A stretch of DNA of 64,000 nt from Gnetum montanum. Lineage: Eukaryota; Streptophyta; Gnetopsida; Gnetales; Gnetaceae. The DNA lies in assembly GCA_015680685.1 (NCBI GenBank), contig MNCI01000651.1:1479832-1543831 (forward strand), in the 5' to 3' direction. The notes under the pieces were generated by a model. It was given only the letters and a program-made list of their open reading frames with translations. It made no database searches and was not told where the DNA came from. The translations under genes and the position numbers were made by a program. Of this stretch, positions 34,250-45,546 are shown piece after piece (the stretch's first letter is position 1; every line of letters begins with the position of its first letter).

Positions 34250-34254
34250 GAATG
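34250..34254. repeat. Target-site duplication of element D, right copy (GAATG)
   Basis: Directly follows CCAACA. With D removed, C reads CAAATAGGAATGTCAGTGGG, which aligns with CAAAAGGTATGCAAGTGGG in element A. Confidence 0.82.
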
Positions 34255-35022
34255 TCAGTGGGTCCTCCCCAAAGCAGGCTCATGCCCTTAATGCCCTGAC
34301 AATCCCACATTCAAAGAGTCCATAGGCTCTGGGAATGTCCTTTGGAACAAGAGTTAAAGTCTTAACCGTAAGAATTTACCAAAAAGAAAACAATGCATCA
34401 ACCAAAATATACACTAATGATACAACCGGAATGAGGTGAACAATGGGGAGAAGGATGGAAAGAAGAGAAGTGGAATGGAATCCCAAGAACAAGGTGGTGT
34501 ACAACCCCTTATGTGGTTTATGATTAATGTGGCTTGGCGAATCTCATTCCAACTCTGGCTCAAACCAACCACATCCAGTGACTTCGCATCAATGCATTTG
34601 GTTAGACCATCCACTTGGAGAATAAGGATGCATCTTCAAAGAGCCACCACCATTCCGACGAAACAACGGAGAGAATGGGAAGCGAGAAGGGCCTTAGTTA
34701 GAGGGAACGCTTTGGTTCCATAACCAATGCTTGTAGCCCAAATTTTATTTCGTCTAAGGGGTATGCTTTGAATCCTCACTTTGGTTTTTTTTGTTTTTTT
34801 TTTTTTTGTGTTTTGTGTTTTTATGCGTGGGGACCACACCATGCAAAGACTTCTTTATTTTTATTGTCTCAGCTTCCGAAGAATGGATAGCATCGGAACA
34901 GTAAGAAAACTCAAGAAGAAAACAACCAAGCACCCAAGTGAATAACCAACACAAGAGCACCAAGTTCCCTTGAAGTCACACCCTTTGCAATCCTTGAGTC
35001 CTTCCTTAGTTTGAGAAATGCC

Positions 35023-35719
35023 NNNNNNNNNNNNNNNNNNNNNNNNNNNNNNNNNNNNNNNNNNNNNNNNNNNNNNNNNNNNNNNNNNNNNNNNNNNNNN
35101 NNNNNNNNNNNNNNNNNNNNNNNNNNNNNNNNNNNNNNNNNNNNNNNNNNNNNNNNNNNNNNNNNNNNNNNNNNNNNNNNNNNNNNNNNNNNNNNNNNNN
35201 NNNNNNNNNNNNNNNNNNNNNNNNNNNNNNNNNNNNNNNNNNNNNNNNNNNNNNNNNNNNNNNNNNNNNNNNNNNNNNNNNNNNNNNNNNNNNNNNNNNN
35301 NNNNNNNNNNNNNNNNNNNNNNNNNNNNNNNNNNNNNNNNNNNNNNNNNNNNNNNNNNNNNNNNNNNNNNNNNNNNNNNNNNNNNNNNNNNNNNNNNNNN
35401 NNNNNNNNNNNNNNNNNNNNNNNNNNNNNNNNNNNNNNNNNNNNNNNNNNNNNNNNNNNNNNNNNNNNNNNNNNNNNNNNNNNNNNNNNNNNNNNNNNNN
35501 NNNNNNNNNNNNNNNNNNNNNNNNNNNNNNNNNNNNNNNNNNNNNNNNNNNNNNNNNNNNNNNNNNNNNNNNNNNNNNNNNNNNNNNNNNNNNNNNNNNN
35601 NNNNNNNNNNNNNNNNNNNNNNNNNNNNNNNNNNNNNNNNNNNNNNNNNNNNNNNNNNNNNNNNNNNNNNNNNNNNNNNNNNNNNNNNNNNNNNNNNNNN
35701 NNNNNNNNNNNNNNNNNNN
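35023..35719. other. Assembly gap of 697 N
   Basis: Undetermined bases just downstream of pol in element C. Confidence 1.
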
Positions 35720-35744
35720 AAAAAGAACTGAGGGCCCCATATGG

Positions 35745-38429
35745 TTAGCATAGGTGGCCATCTCCCCCATGACTGAGTTGTAAGGGAGAGATCCGAAATA
35801 GTGAGCGTGGTTGACCGCTAGTAGAAGCGTGACTGGCACTAGCTGGTGCAGATTCACGGAAAAGTTTTGTTTGTTGTACATTAACCAACAACCTTTTATC
35901 CATGCTATCAGGCTTATATATCATCAGGGCGCCGAAGGGAAAGGTAGTATGAATAATGTAAGGTCCTTCCCACAAGGTCTGAAACTTCATACGTTGGGGT
36001 ACATGTGTGGGGTTCCAGTAAAGGACCTTATCTCCTGGTTTATATCTAAGCCTCCGGATCCTTAGGTCATGCCGTTGTTTACTATGTGCTTTGTGCAACT
36101 CATTTAACGACAGGGCAACCAATCGATTCTCATCTAACACATTCAAAGTTGCCAGTCGTTGTTTGTGTGCTAGGTCAAGATCCAGGTGAAATTCATAAGC
36201 CATGGATAGTGTATGAAGCTCACTTTGTATAGGCAGTTTTGGAAGTTTCCCATACACTAGCTCATAGGGAGAATATCCTGTAGGGAGTTTCCAAGTGGAA
36301 CGATACGCCCAAAGAGCGTCATTCAATTTCGTGCTCCAGTCTCGCCTAAATTTGCTAATCGTTCGTGTTAATATTCTGGTAATCTCCCTATTAGTAACTT
36401 CAGCTTGGCCATTAGCTTGAGGATGGTAAGGTGTGGTCAGTTTATGCTCAACCCCTAAGCGTTGCATCAACTTTCTAAAGGTTGCACCTGTAAAATGCGT
36501 TCCATTTTTGGAAATAAGTGCACGTGGTACACCAAATCTATTAACGATTTGTTGCTGTACAAATCGGGCAGCTGTAGATGATGTGCAATCTATTACAATA
36601 GCTGCTTCAGCCCATTTGGTTAAGTAATCCACAGCAACGATTATATATGCTTTTCCGTTGGACATTGGTGTAATCGGTCCCATGAAATCAATCCCCCAGA
36701 TGTCAAAGGGTTCCAAAGGTTGAATCCATTGTTGTGGACCCTCCATCTTAGCAGTCATTCCCCCATCACGTTGGCAGTGCTCACAGGATTGAGCAAAATG
36801 ATGGGCATCCCGAAACAGCGTTGGCCAATAATATCCCGCCAGCAGGATTTTAGTGGCTGTTCGTCTCCCAGCATAATGACCCCCACAAGGGCCCTCATGA
36901 GCATCCTGGAGGACTTTTAATTGATCTTGATCGGGAACACACCATCGAACTAGGCCATCAGAGCAGACTTGATAGAGTTGTCCCCTAATTTCCATGAAGT
37001 ATTTGAGGTTGTGAAGAAACCGTTGTTTCTTCCTAAAGTCTAACTTTTGCGGCATTTGTTGGGAAGTAAGATAGGTGAGAATGATGTTATACCAATTTAT
37101 GTCTGTGGGTTGATTATTTATCACACCAGCAAAGAGGGTTTCATCAGGAAAATGGTTAGATACCATGTATTCGTCCTCTTTGTTGTCCCATGGCAACCGA
37201 GATAGGTGATCGACGATGACGTTCTCGGTGCCCTTGCGGTCTACAATAGTTAAATCAAACTCTTGTAGAATCACTAGCCAACGTATGATACGTGGGCTAA
37301 CCGTTGGCTTATTCATAACAAACCTAATTGCACTATGATCTATGTGGATATATACCTTGTAACCTAATACATAGTGTCTAAACTTATCCAGTGCAAACAC
37401 AACAGCCATTAATTCTTTTTCTGTAGTTGTGTAGTTAAGTTGTGCACCGGTAATGCTTTTACTGGCACAATGGATGTAATAAGTTCGTTTTTGTTCATCT
37501 AATTGTGTTAGTACAGCTCCTAAAGCATAATTGGATGCATCGATCATGATATGGAATGGTCTGGACCAGTCAAGTGCTTGTAGAATGGGAGTTTCCACAA
37601 ACCTTTGTTTGAGAGCCTGGAATGCTTGTTCACACTCCCTGGTCCATTCAAATGGTGCATCTTTCTTTGTTAATTCTACCAACGGTTTGGAAACTTTTGA
37701 AAAGTTCACAATAAACCTCCTGTAGTAGCCAGTGTGTCCAAGGAATGACCTCACGTCTTTAACGGTTTCCGGTTGTCGGGTAATTCCTTGGATGACTTTA
37801 TTTTTTTCTAGGTCAACTTCGATCCCTGATTGTGAAATTTTGTACCCCAACACGATGCCCTCTTGAACCATCAAATGGCTCTTTTGCCAGTTGAGCTTAA
37901 GGTTGGTTTCAACACATCGTTTCAATACTTGCTCTAACCGGTCGAGGGCTTGATCAAAGCTCGTTCCATAGGTGGAGAAGTCGTCCATGAAGACTTCTAC
38001 TCCATTGCCTATTTGTTGTTGAAAAATACTTAGAACTAAGCGTTGAAACGTGGCAGGTGCATTACACAAGCCAAAAGGCATTTGTTTATATGTGAACGTT
38101 CCCCAAGGACTGGTGAACGTTGTTTTGGCTTGGTCTTCTGGTGCAATGCGTATTTGGTTGTACCCGCTATATCCATCCAGAAAACTGTAATAGCGATGCC
38201 CGGCTATAGTGTCTAAGACTTGGTCCACAAATGGCAGTGGGAAGTGGTCTTTGAAGGTTGCCATATTTAACAGCCTAAAATCTATACATACCCTCCATTT
38301 ACCTCCCTTTTTCGGTACGATGACAAGAGGGCTAACCCATTCGCTGTCAGCGATAGGGTAAATGAACCTGGCCTTGAGAAGTTGTTCTAGTTCTTCCTTA
38401 ACAATTTTTTCAGTTTCAGGTTCAATCAC
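35745..38429 (-). CDS. Pol frame of element C: RT, RNase H, integrase (894 codons)
   Basis: Continuous ORF of an Athila-like gypsy pol. RT (residues ~1-190) has FLDGYSGYNQI, MPFGLCNAPATF and the catalytic FMDD at 147-150. RNase H (~290-410) has the acidic residues D297, E339 and D364. The integrase zinc finger uses H511, H518, C549 and C552. The integrase core (~575-720) has D581 and E677 but Lys at 641, where the second catalytic Asp belongs (ISKNGTHF). The C-terminal part (~790-860) has the gypsy GPY-like LWEGPYII. The annotated Met is only the first in frame: the real protein is the distal part of the gag-pol polyprotein read through from 41965. RT and RNase H look intact. The integrase is predicted inactive, and the upstream stops block expression. 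Confidence 0.9.
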   Translation of the reverse strand: MIEPETEKIVKEELEQLLKARFIYPIADSEWVSPLVIVPKKGGKWRVCIDFRLLNMATFKDHFPLPFVDQVLDTIAGHRYYSFLDGYSGYNQIRIAPEDQAKTTFTSPWGTFTYKQMPFGLCNAPATFQRLVLSIFQQQIGNGVEVFMDDFSTYGTSFDQALDRLEQVLKRCVETNLKLNWQKSHLMVQEGIVLGYKISQSGIEVDLEKNKVIQGITRQPETVKDVRSFLGHTGYYRRFIVNFSKVSKPLVELTKKDAPFEWTRECEQAFQALKQRFVETPILQALDWSRPFHIMIDASNYALGAVLTQLDEQKRTYYIHCASKSITGAQLNYTTTEKELMAVVFALDKFRHYVLGYKVYIHIDHSAIRFVMNKPTVSPRIIRWLVILQEFDLTIVDRKGTENVIVDHLSRLPWDNKEDEYMVSNHFPDETLFAGVINNQPTDINWYNIILTYLTSQQMPQKLDFRKKQRFLHNLKYFMEIRGQLYQVCSDGLVRWCVPDQDQLKVLQDAHEGPCGGHYAGRRTATKILLAGYYWPTLFRDAHHFAQSCEHCQRDGGMTAKMEGPQQWIQPLEPFDIWGIDFMGPITPMSNGKAYIIVAVDYLTKWAEAAIVIDCTSSTAARFVQQQIVNRFGVPRALISKNGTHFTGATFRKLMQRLGVEHKLTTPYHPQANGQAEVTNREITRILTRTISKFRRDWSTKLNDALWAYRSTWKLPTGYSPYELVYGKLPKLPIQSELHTLSMAYEFHLDLDLAHKQRLATLNVLDENRLVALSLNELHKAHSKQRHDLRIRRLRYKPGDKVLYWNPTHVPQRMKFQTLWEGPYIIHTTFPFGALMIYKPDSMDKRLLVNVQQTKLFRESAPASASHASTSGQPRSLFRISPLQLSHGGDGHLC

Positions 38430-41400
38430 CTCTGGGGTTGTTTGTGAGGTTTCATAGAAGGATCTGTATAAATCCTATGTTGGCATATCCGAGGATCTAT
38501 CCCAGTTAGTTCAGGATACGACCAAGCAAAGGCGGCTGACCACTTGTTTATCACCCTTAGCAAACTTTCTTTTTGCGTGGACACAAGCTTTGCGTTGATG
38601 ATCACCGATTTTTCATTTTTGAGCGTCACGTATTCCAAACCGGTGGGTAACGGTTTCAACTCTAGGGGTTCTTGTTTAAACTCCTCAAGAATCTCCAACT
38701 TCCCCCAATTAATATTTTCGAAGTTAAGGGCTGGAAGTTGGCAGCGAACTTGCTCCAATACGTCTGCGCTTTCAAGGTAAGCACTAGTTATTCCCTCAGT
38801 TAGTTCCATGCAAGTAGTTGGTTTGCTATCTTTATCAGCCATCAGCCACTGAATGTCTTCTCGTTGTGTGGCTATTGTATATAGGCACTTTTATATATTA
38901 ATGTCCTACGCACACCGATTGCATGCAGGCAATGTTAAACTTCGCATTACCCATGATTTCTGCACGCAATGACACCCTGTGTCACTATATGCGATGCATG
39001 GAACTCTTTTCCTCTCAATTTTCCCAAATGTATTTGTCTTGGATATTTCTAGGGAAAGGTTACGAATTTCTAAGCGAGCGTCGATTGTATTTGGCCATGC
39101 CCTTCCCATGATAATTGGGAAATCCCCTTTGTCATTATTTATTTCGATCACTAGGAAATCGGCTGGATATGACCACCCACCGACAGTTGTGACGATGTCT
39201 TCAACCTGTCCCAGAGGAACAGTGATGGACTGGTCAGCCAGTTCAAGGCGGACGTTGCTCTTCTTGAGTGGAGGTAGGTTCTAGGTCTTATACAATTTTT
39301 GTGAGATTAAGTTAACCCCGGAACATAAATCGAGAAGAGCCTTATGGGGTTCATTCCCAGCGACTTGAAGGTAAACTAAGGGGACTCCTGGATCTGATAA
39401 CTTCTTTGGAAGGTGGCCAACTTTGATCCAGTCAGTTACTGTATGCGTTAACATAACTGTGTGCATTGGACGTGATTTCGCTACTGGAAGATTTCCCGAA
39501 ACCGCGTTAGGTGTGGGATTGTTAGGAGGCTCAACTGCTTGTGAGGGCGAAGGCTTAATTGGATTGTTGGTCCTAAGGAAGGATCTTTTTGGTGAACGAT
39601 TGGTAGAACCAACTGAGGTTGAAGGTTTAGGGGCCCTCGCAGTGTTGGGTTGTCGCAGCTAAGTGGGATTTACTCTAGGCCTTGTTGGGGTAGTGGATGG
39701 TGCAACCGTAGGTGCAAGAGATGCGGATGAACTTGGAGGACATCATGGGTATGGGACGTTCCCCGAAGGAGGGGGAGTCCGAAAATACTCCTGAACTTGG
39801 TAGTAACATGGAGGTTTTATGTGACCTATAAAGCTACCTGGAGGAACTGGCTGTTGCACATAATAACCGTAAGGATCAGGCTGCCGGTAAGGGTATTGCT
39901 ATTTTGGCAATGGCATCCCCCATGACTGTGGATATTGCCATTGCTGATGTTGTCTGATGGGCTGAGGTGGAGTTCCACTTGGGTAATACGTTAGTGGTTG
40001 GTGGAACTGCCTTGGGTTACCTTGTGGATAAGGTAACCTTCGGGGTGTTTGCCGTTGATTAAGTCTTGGATTTAATGCATACACCCCAGTCTCCTGCAGA
40101 TGTGAGATAATTGGACAACATCCTTTAGGATGCACATAGTAGCAGACCTCACATCCACTATCATTGTCTGAATTAGAATTTTCAGCCACATCGGAGTTAG
40201 TGATTTTTCCCTTACCCTTGTTATGTGCAGGGCTTAAATCTCTCCTCCTTTTCTTTCCTTTGTCACTACTTTGCTCAACCTTAGACTCTTCTACAATTTT
40301 CAAGACTATTTCTATTTGTGAGTCTAAGGAATCCCACATTTGGTCTACCTTAGCCGATACCTCCGTTGTTAACTTCTGGATCGGCACGGTTTTCCTGTTC
40401 ACCAACTCTTCGAGTGGTGACTCATCCTCCTCATCACAGAATTTCACTCCCTTCTTGCGAAGGGAGGGATCGCAGTTGTATTCTTCCGCACTTTCTCTCT
40501 TCCGTAGCTCACCCTCTTCTTGCGCTACTTGTTCCAACAAGCTTTCAACTTCATGGGCTCTTAGTTGGGAGAGTCTCCCTTAGGCGTAAGTCCCAAGAGT
40601 TCTTCTCATTTCATTCCTTAGCCCATCCACGATGTGGCGAAGTTGATCCCGCTTAGCGTACCCATGGCCCGGGCAACAATGTAACAATGTGTAATAGCGG
40701 GCCATGGCAGCATCCAAGGGTTCATGAGTACCTTGTTTCCAGCCTTGGATCTGCTTCCGCAAGTTGGACACTCTAGAGTACGTTTGATATTTGTTGTTGA
40801 ACAATTCAAGCATCGTACTCCACCTCCTGATGGTTTCCGGTTCTAAGGACCGGTACTAGCTCTCTGCTTCTTTGGTGAGTGTCCTTGGGAACAACTTGAG
40901 CTTCTGCCACTCACTATCAATGTTCTGCAAGGCACAAGCATCGTGGAATGCCTGTAGATGATTTTGCGGATCAGCATTGTATCCCCCTTCAAATCGTGGG
41001 ATATTATTTAGGTCCAAACGCTTGATCCGACTATCCTTTAAATACCTTGTGGGAATCCTAACTGCCTCTGTTATGTCAAGCATACTTCGGGTTGCGAGCA
41101 GGGGTTTGTCATGGTCATCTCTTTCATGACGTCTATGATGTCTACGTGGTGGTTCCCTACTTTCCCTATGTCCTTGCCCTTGTCCTAACTCCTCTCGACG
41201 TTCTTGTCGAGGTATTTCATCTTCCCTTTTACTTTTACTCTCTCCGTTATGCTCACGATGGTTGCGCCCAGATGTGGAAGGAGAGTGTGAATGGTGAGAT
41301 GAAGGAGAAGAGGAAGGGGATCCATCATCATGGCGATGTTTCTTACCTTCTCTTCAGCTGCTTCGGCCCCGATCGTTGTGATGACCCAATTGTCTGTCAT

Positions 41401-41965
41401 TAGTGTGAGTAGTTGTTCCTGCCGTGAACAGTTGGTGCTCATGGGGATCAGGGCCTGTAGCATGTACAGTTGATCGAAGGCCCTGATGCTTTACCTCTTC
41501 ACCAGAGTGAGGAGGAGGAACATCATTTTCTAAGAAACCCATTGTGAGGGGTTCCTCATCTCCTATTTCACTAATGACATGGGGAACCTTGCCCTTCAAT
41601 AATGAATGTTGGCTCTCCTGCCTTGCATCCCGAATACGTTGGGCATTTGTGGGATGATAATCCCTTATGTCATAATCATCCAAAACGTATTCCGCAATCA
41701 GTTCTTGCATGCCAGTCTGTGCTAAGGCACGGAAAAGCATGTTAGGGGCAAATCTATCTGGGGGTAACACGATGTTACCTTGCAGATCTCTCCATCGCAG
41801 TTGTTCATCTTGATGGAAAATAAAAGTAAAGTCAGGGACATACTCATCAGGATGAGTATATGTGACCTTGGATTGTTTAGGACCTGGCTGATCTGGGTTA
41901 TGCGTCTGATGCTAACCTTCTCCTGTGTTGCCCTTAAGTGAGTTAATTTCATGAGAAGAACCCAT
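38430..41965 (-). pseudogene. Gag-protease part of element C polyprotein, with in-frame stops
   Basis: One reading frame runs from the start codon at 41965 (MGSSHEINS) to 38426 with about ten in-frame stops and no frameshift until its end. In order it contains a capsid-like gag (RIKRLDLNNIPRFEGGYN; YSRVSNLRKQIQGWKQGTHE), a charged linker and a Cys/His nucleocapsid-like block (CEVCYYVHPKGCC). A Pro/Gln-rich linker follows, then a protease with KALLDLCSGVNLI at the active site, the FPIIMGRAW motif and a connector ending GIDPRICQHRIYTDPSMKPH. The connector meets the pol frame through a one-base shift near 38429. Several stops fit C-to-T changes of CAA or CAG codons. No gag protein can be made without suppression, so C now would depend on other copies. 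Confidence 0.85.
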
Positions 41966-42092
41966 TCTAATGGTGTGCTAACTTTCACCGTTATTTATGT
42001 TCTTGATTAACTGATTAACCCTAAGGTTCGTTTAAAGCTCACAACGATGTGAGTGATATCCCTTATGTTCAATTGGCGTGAAAAACACTTAG

Positions 42093-42110
42093 TCCCCAGC
42101 AACGGCACCA
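42093..42110 (-). other. Primer-binding site of element C (tRNA-Asp type)
   Basis: The plus-strand word TCCCCAGCAACGGCACCA matches 16 of 18 positions of the plant tRNA-Asp(GTC) 3' end, one base from the LTR. Use of tRNA-Asp is characteristic of the Athila/Tat group and agrees with the RT sequence. Confidence 0.85.
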
Positions 42111-43058
42111 ATGATGAGTGGCGAGGTACCCCTACACTCAACCATACGAATACGAGCGTGTACGCGTGATCCGGTCGAACTCCGCAGACTAAATGCCTTA
42201 ACACCACAAGAAACACTTGGGGTTAATTGTTCGTTGTCTTCCCAGGCTTGCTTGTAGGTGTCATGGTGTATGGTTAAGCAAGTCTGAGGTATATGATTTT
42301 TTTGGTATTTTTCAGTTTATCTCCTAAGCTATGAGGGAAAGGGTTGAGAAACTAACTAACTCTAACTAATTTCCTAAGTCTAAATTAACTAGCGTCAGCA
42401 TCCGTTCCCACTTACCGGACACACCCTGAACTATGCAACTGTGGCTACCAAATGCTAATCGTTACTGGGATCACCACACGTAACGCAAGTGCTCAAAGCG
42501 GTCGTACTAAGGCACCTATTTAGCCTAAGTGTGATAAGCAGCCGATTCCTTGGCTAGCTGTACACATCCGTGGATGCTCGTAGCCAAGTCGTACTTATCA
42601 CACGTTCTAGCCTAGCGATGAGCAGCCGATTCCTTAACTAGCCGTACACATTGGACTACCACTGGGATTACCAAGCGCAGATCCTGGAATACGCTACTGG
42701 GTTACCAAGCAGCCAATGCTCGTAGTTAAGTCGTACTCACGCGTTGCGACGAGCAGCCGATTCCTTGATTAGCCGTACACATCCGTAGATGCTCGTAATC
42801 AAGTCGTACTCGTGCGCACTAGGAAAGCAATAAATAACAATGAAATAAAACCATGTACTGCAAGGTTTATCCAATCAAGTTCTTCTTTATTACCGTACAC
42901 AACTTGTGTTCAGGTTACAAAGTTGCTCGAATAAAGAGTCGTTCACTCTAGGACTCCTACTGCGGGCACATGGGAAAAATTCTAACTCTGGAGTGATCAA
43001 TCTGCCAGAGCTTCACTACTTCTAGCCAGGATTGGGAAATGAGGGGAGTGCCGCCTCT

Positions 43059-43067
43059 TATTTATAG
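43059..43067 (-). promoter_or_regulatory. TATA box in 5' LTR of element C
   Basis: CTATAAATA on the minus strand, about 105 bp inside the outer LTR end. It would drive the gag-pol transcript of C. Confidence 0.7.
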
Positions 43068-43082
43068 ATATGGCGGCGGACC

Positions 43083-43154
43083 ACGATATCGCGTACGCAA
43101 TATCGCGTACGCGATATTGCAGGGGATGCGATATCGCGGCGGCCGCGATATCGC
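43083..43154. repeat. Palindrome array GCGATATCGC (5' LTR of C)
   Basis: Five copies at 43083, 43097, 43111, 43128 and 43145. The first three each have a single G-to-A or C-to-T change, as expected from deamination of methylated CpG. Confidence 0.85.
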
Positions 43155-43170
43155 ATGTCGCGTCTCATTA

Positions 43171-43175
43171 GAAAG
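43171..43175. repeat. Target-site duplication of element C, right copy (GAAAG)
   Basis: Directly follows the 5' LTR of C and matches 29148-29152. Confidence 0.88.
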
Positions 43176-45546
43176 TAATCAAGGATTTCATGAAAATGAT
43201 GATTAAGATTCAGTTAAGGAAAACTACCAATCAAAAAAATGTTTTACACTAATGAAAAGTATTAAAGTAATAAATATAGAATCATGGAATAGGAAAATCA
43301 AGGATGAAAAGAAAATTTTAAAAGTTTTCTAGAGGAAAGTGATATACTACAAGAAATGAAAATGGTTTGCGAGAAGCTTTTAAGATCTAGAAATGAAAAG
43401 TGATATACTACAATTGATAAAGCAATTCTATACCTTATGGACATGTATGAATCAACCAATAAATCCTTTCATGAAAAATCATCTGGGATATATCATGTAC
43501 ATGTTGCAAAGAATGGAGGATAAATTAGATCATCTTCAAATTAACTACCAAATATAAAAGAAAAAAGAAAGAAGCATTAGAATAACTTTGTCAAGACTAA
43601 AAATCAATATCATGAATAAAATATAAAACTTTGTAAGTAGTCACAAAGATTCATGAATAAGTTATGGAATTCATCTTTGAAGGTCAACCCAAAGTATCCT
43701 CAAAAGAAGCCCTAATCTTTCAATCCATCTTATTAAAATCCAAGATAGTTTAAAAGAGTCAAGTGGAATAAATTCCATCTTGTATTATTATTAGAATCAT
43801 TTTCAAGAGAAAAAAAGAATAAAAAATGAATCTCTCATGTTTACAAAACATTAAAGTGTACAATGAAGAAATTTCGAAGGATAAAATTTAATTAAGAAAA
43901 ACATAAAATTATACTTGTATAAATTGAATTTCCAAAGTGCAAAGAACATATCAACTAGGGCAAACCCTTATCAAGTGGAGATTGTACAAGAGTGAATTTC
44001 CCATCAAAATTGTGCGTTGTTGAGCTCAAATCTACAAGCACAAACATGAATCCTAAAAAGAAGGATAATTTTGAGGTGATTCTTAATAGAAAGGAGACAT
44101 TTGTAACCCAACAACTTAGAAAATCAAGGAAGAATTCAAAATAGATAAGACCATCATCTTCATCAAGAATTATCTATAATTAATGGTTAAGCTAAAAATT
44201 TAATAGCAATTTGAATAAATTGAAATAGAAGTATATGCAGTTACAACTTTACCACTTAAAGACCTAATTTCAGATGGTGACTTGCTACAGGCTCTCAAGT
44301 CATACAAAGATGGGTTATTTGAGCTCTTCAACGAAGGTAAGTCCATGCATGTTCCTACCAATGAAGAAATTATATGATTTGTATTAGAAGACAAAACTAT
44401 GTATTTTTCCTTTGTCAATACATGCAATGTAGTTAGAGATTATTTGACATGAGTGTTTCTATTAGAGAAAGTCTATCTAGAGAATAAGGATACCACTTTT
44501 GTAAACATCAATACTCTAAATGAACCCATGAAGTCTATTGTAAGGGTTTACAATAACTGGATTGACTATTTAGAGTACACAATTTCAATTTAGTGGAGTC
44601 TTCTAAAGTATCTATTCTATAGTACAACTGGATATGAATTTTTATTCATTATTTTTACAAAGCCCTAGTCAATATCAAGAAAGGTGCCTTATCTAGGTTG
44701 TCATTTTGGTATTTTTTATTCACATATGAAAAAGGTTGTCTATCACTAGAGTAGCCTCAACTCTACCAATCAACCTAATGATTTCTATTCTTTTATCTAA
44801 GACTGAAGTAAGAAACTTCAACAATTTAGAAATTGCGAAGTCTAGATCAAGTCCTATTATTTCTACAAAAGCAGTTGTCTCAGTCCCTCAAACTAAATAA
44901 ACTTCATGAAGAAGAAATTAGAAGAGAATTGTTACATCTACTTTCACTGCAAATACAACGAGGAAACTTTAGAAGATTGAATGGAGCAGTATGACAATGT
45001 CCAAGGGCTAGACTAAGAACCCATCTTTAGAACTTAAGGTAGAACATGAAAGGAAGAGGAAGTTGCAAGATATGTTATTCATTAACCCAACTCCTATCTA
45101 TGTTAATGACATGAATGAAGAAGATTATGTTGGTCTAGAGATATCTCATAAAGATGTTGTTAAGGAGAGCTGGGATTTATTGTAGGCCACAAAGAAGACA
45201 CATGATATGCATGCCTATTTGAAGATGCTATGATTGAATATTCAGAAAATGTTAGCTCATAATTACTCACCTCCAATCAAAATCCCATAAGTTCATGAAT
45301 GCCAGATCAATAAAGAAGTATAGGAAAACATCTTCAAGTTAGTTACCATAGTAATATAAGACCTTAATTTAGACTTATTCTTTAAGTTCATTTCTCATAT
45401 TTTTCTACAAATTCGTTAGTGAAGGGAAGTTTATTTACATGTGTATATATTATTTCATGACTAGCCATCATGAGGTGAATATGCACTATTGAACAATTAC
45501 ACTAATCAAATTCTAACTAAAATGCCAAATGAATTTATGAAACTAA
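43171..45546 (+). other. Internal region of element B right of insertion C
   Basis: About 2.4 kb of AT-rich DNA. It begins with the right copy of the GAAAG duplication and continues the sense of the 31 bases between B's left LTR and C. No frame longer than ~75 codons and no gag, protease, RT or integrase motif is recognised. This is consistent with a large retrotransposon derivative or a thoroughly decayed internal region. Confidence 0.5.

Larger units (their letters stand above)
34250..35744 (-). other. Non-coding 3' region of element C, distal part, with assembly gap
   Basis: Lies between the pol stop and nested element D. The part 34250-35020 aligns with 2830-3600 in element A. Long frames across here are artefacts of N. 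No env-like ORF is visible outside the gap, though the 697 undetermined bases could hide one. Confidence 0.65.
29153..43170 (-). mobile_element. Element C: Athila-like Ty3/gypsy LTR retrotransposon
   Basis: A 14.0 kb element on the minus strand. LTRs lie at 42112-43170 (5') and 29153-30223 (3') and begin TGATGAG and end CTCATCA/CTCATTA. The insertion scar GAAAG is at 29148-29152 and 43171-43175. The order on the minus strand is 5' LTR, tRNA-Asp primer site, gag-protease (with stops), an intact RT-RNaseH-integrase frame, non-coding DNA with an assembly gap, and the 3' LTR. The LTRs are very similar, about six differences in the first 280 bp and mostly transitions, so the insertion is fairly recent relative to A and B. 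Nested element D (31003-34249) adds 3.25 kb. Without D and its duplication the element is about 10.8 kb. Confidence 0.93.
42112..43170 (-). repeat. 5' LTR of element C
   Basis: 1059 bp partner of 29153-30223 with the same internal layout: repeats near 42538, 42622 and 42753, TATA at 43059-43067, palindromes at 43083-43154. The last base triplet is TTA instead of TCA, a C-to-T change in the terminal word. Confidence 0.92.

Noticed and set aside
34861-35881. Long ORFs of 237-296 codons crossing 35023-35719 on both strands
   Set aside because: They consist almost entirely of undetermined bases and are not evidence of coding sequence.
40164-40656. Plus-strand ORFs of 139 and 96 codons
   Set aside because: Shadows of the minus-strand gag frame of element C, with Ser/Leu-rich low-complexity composition typical of antisense frames.
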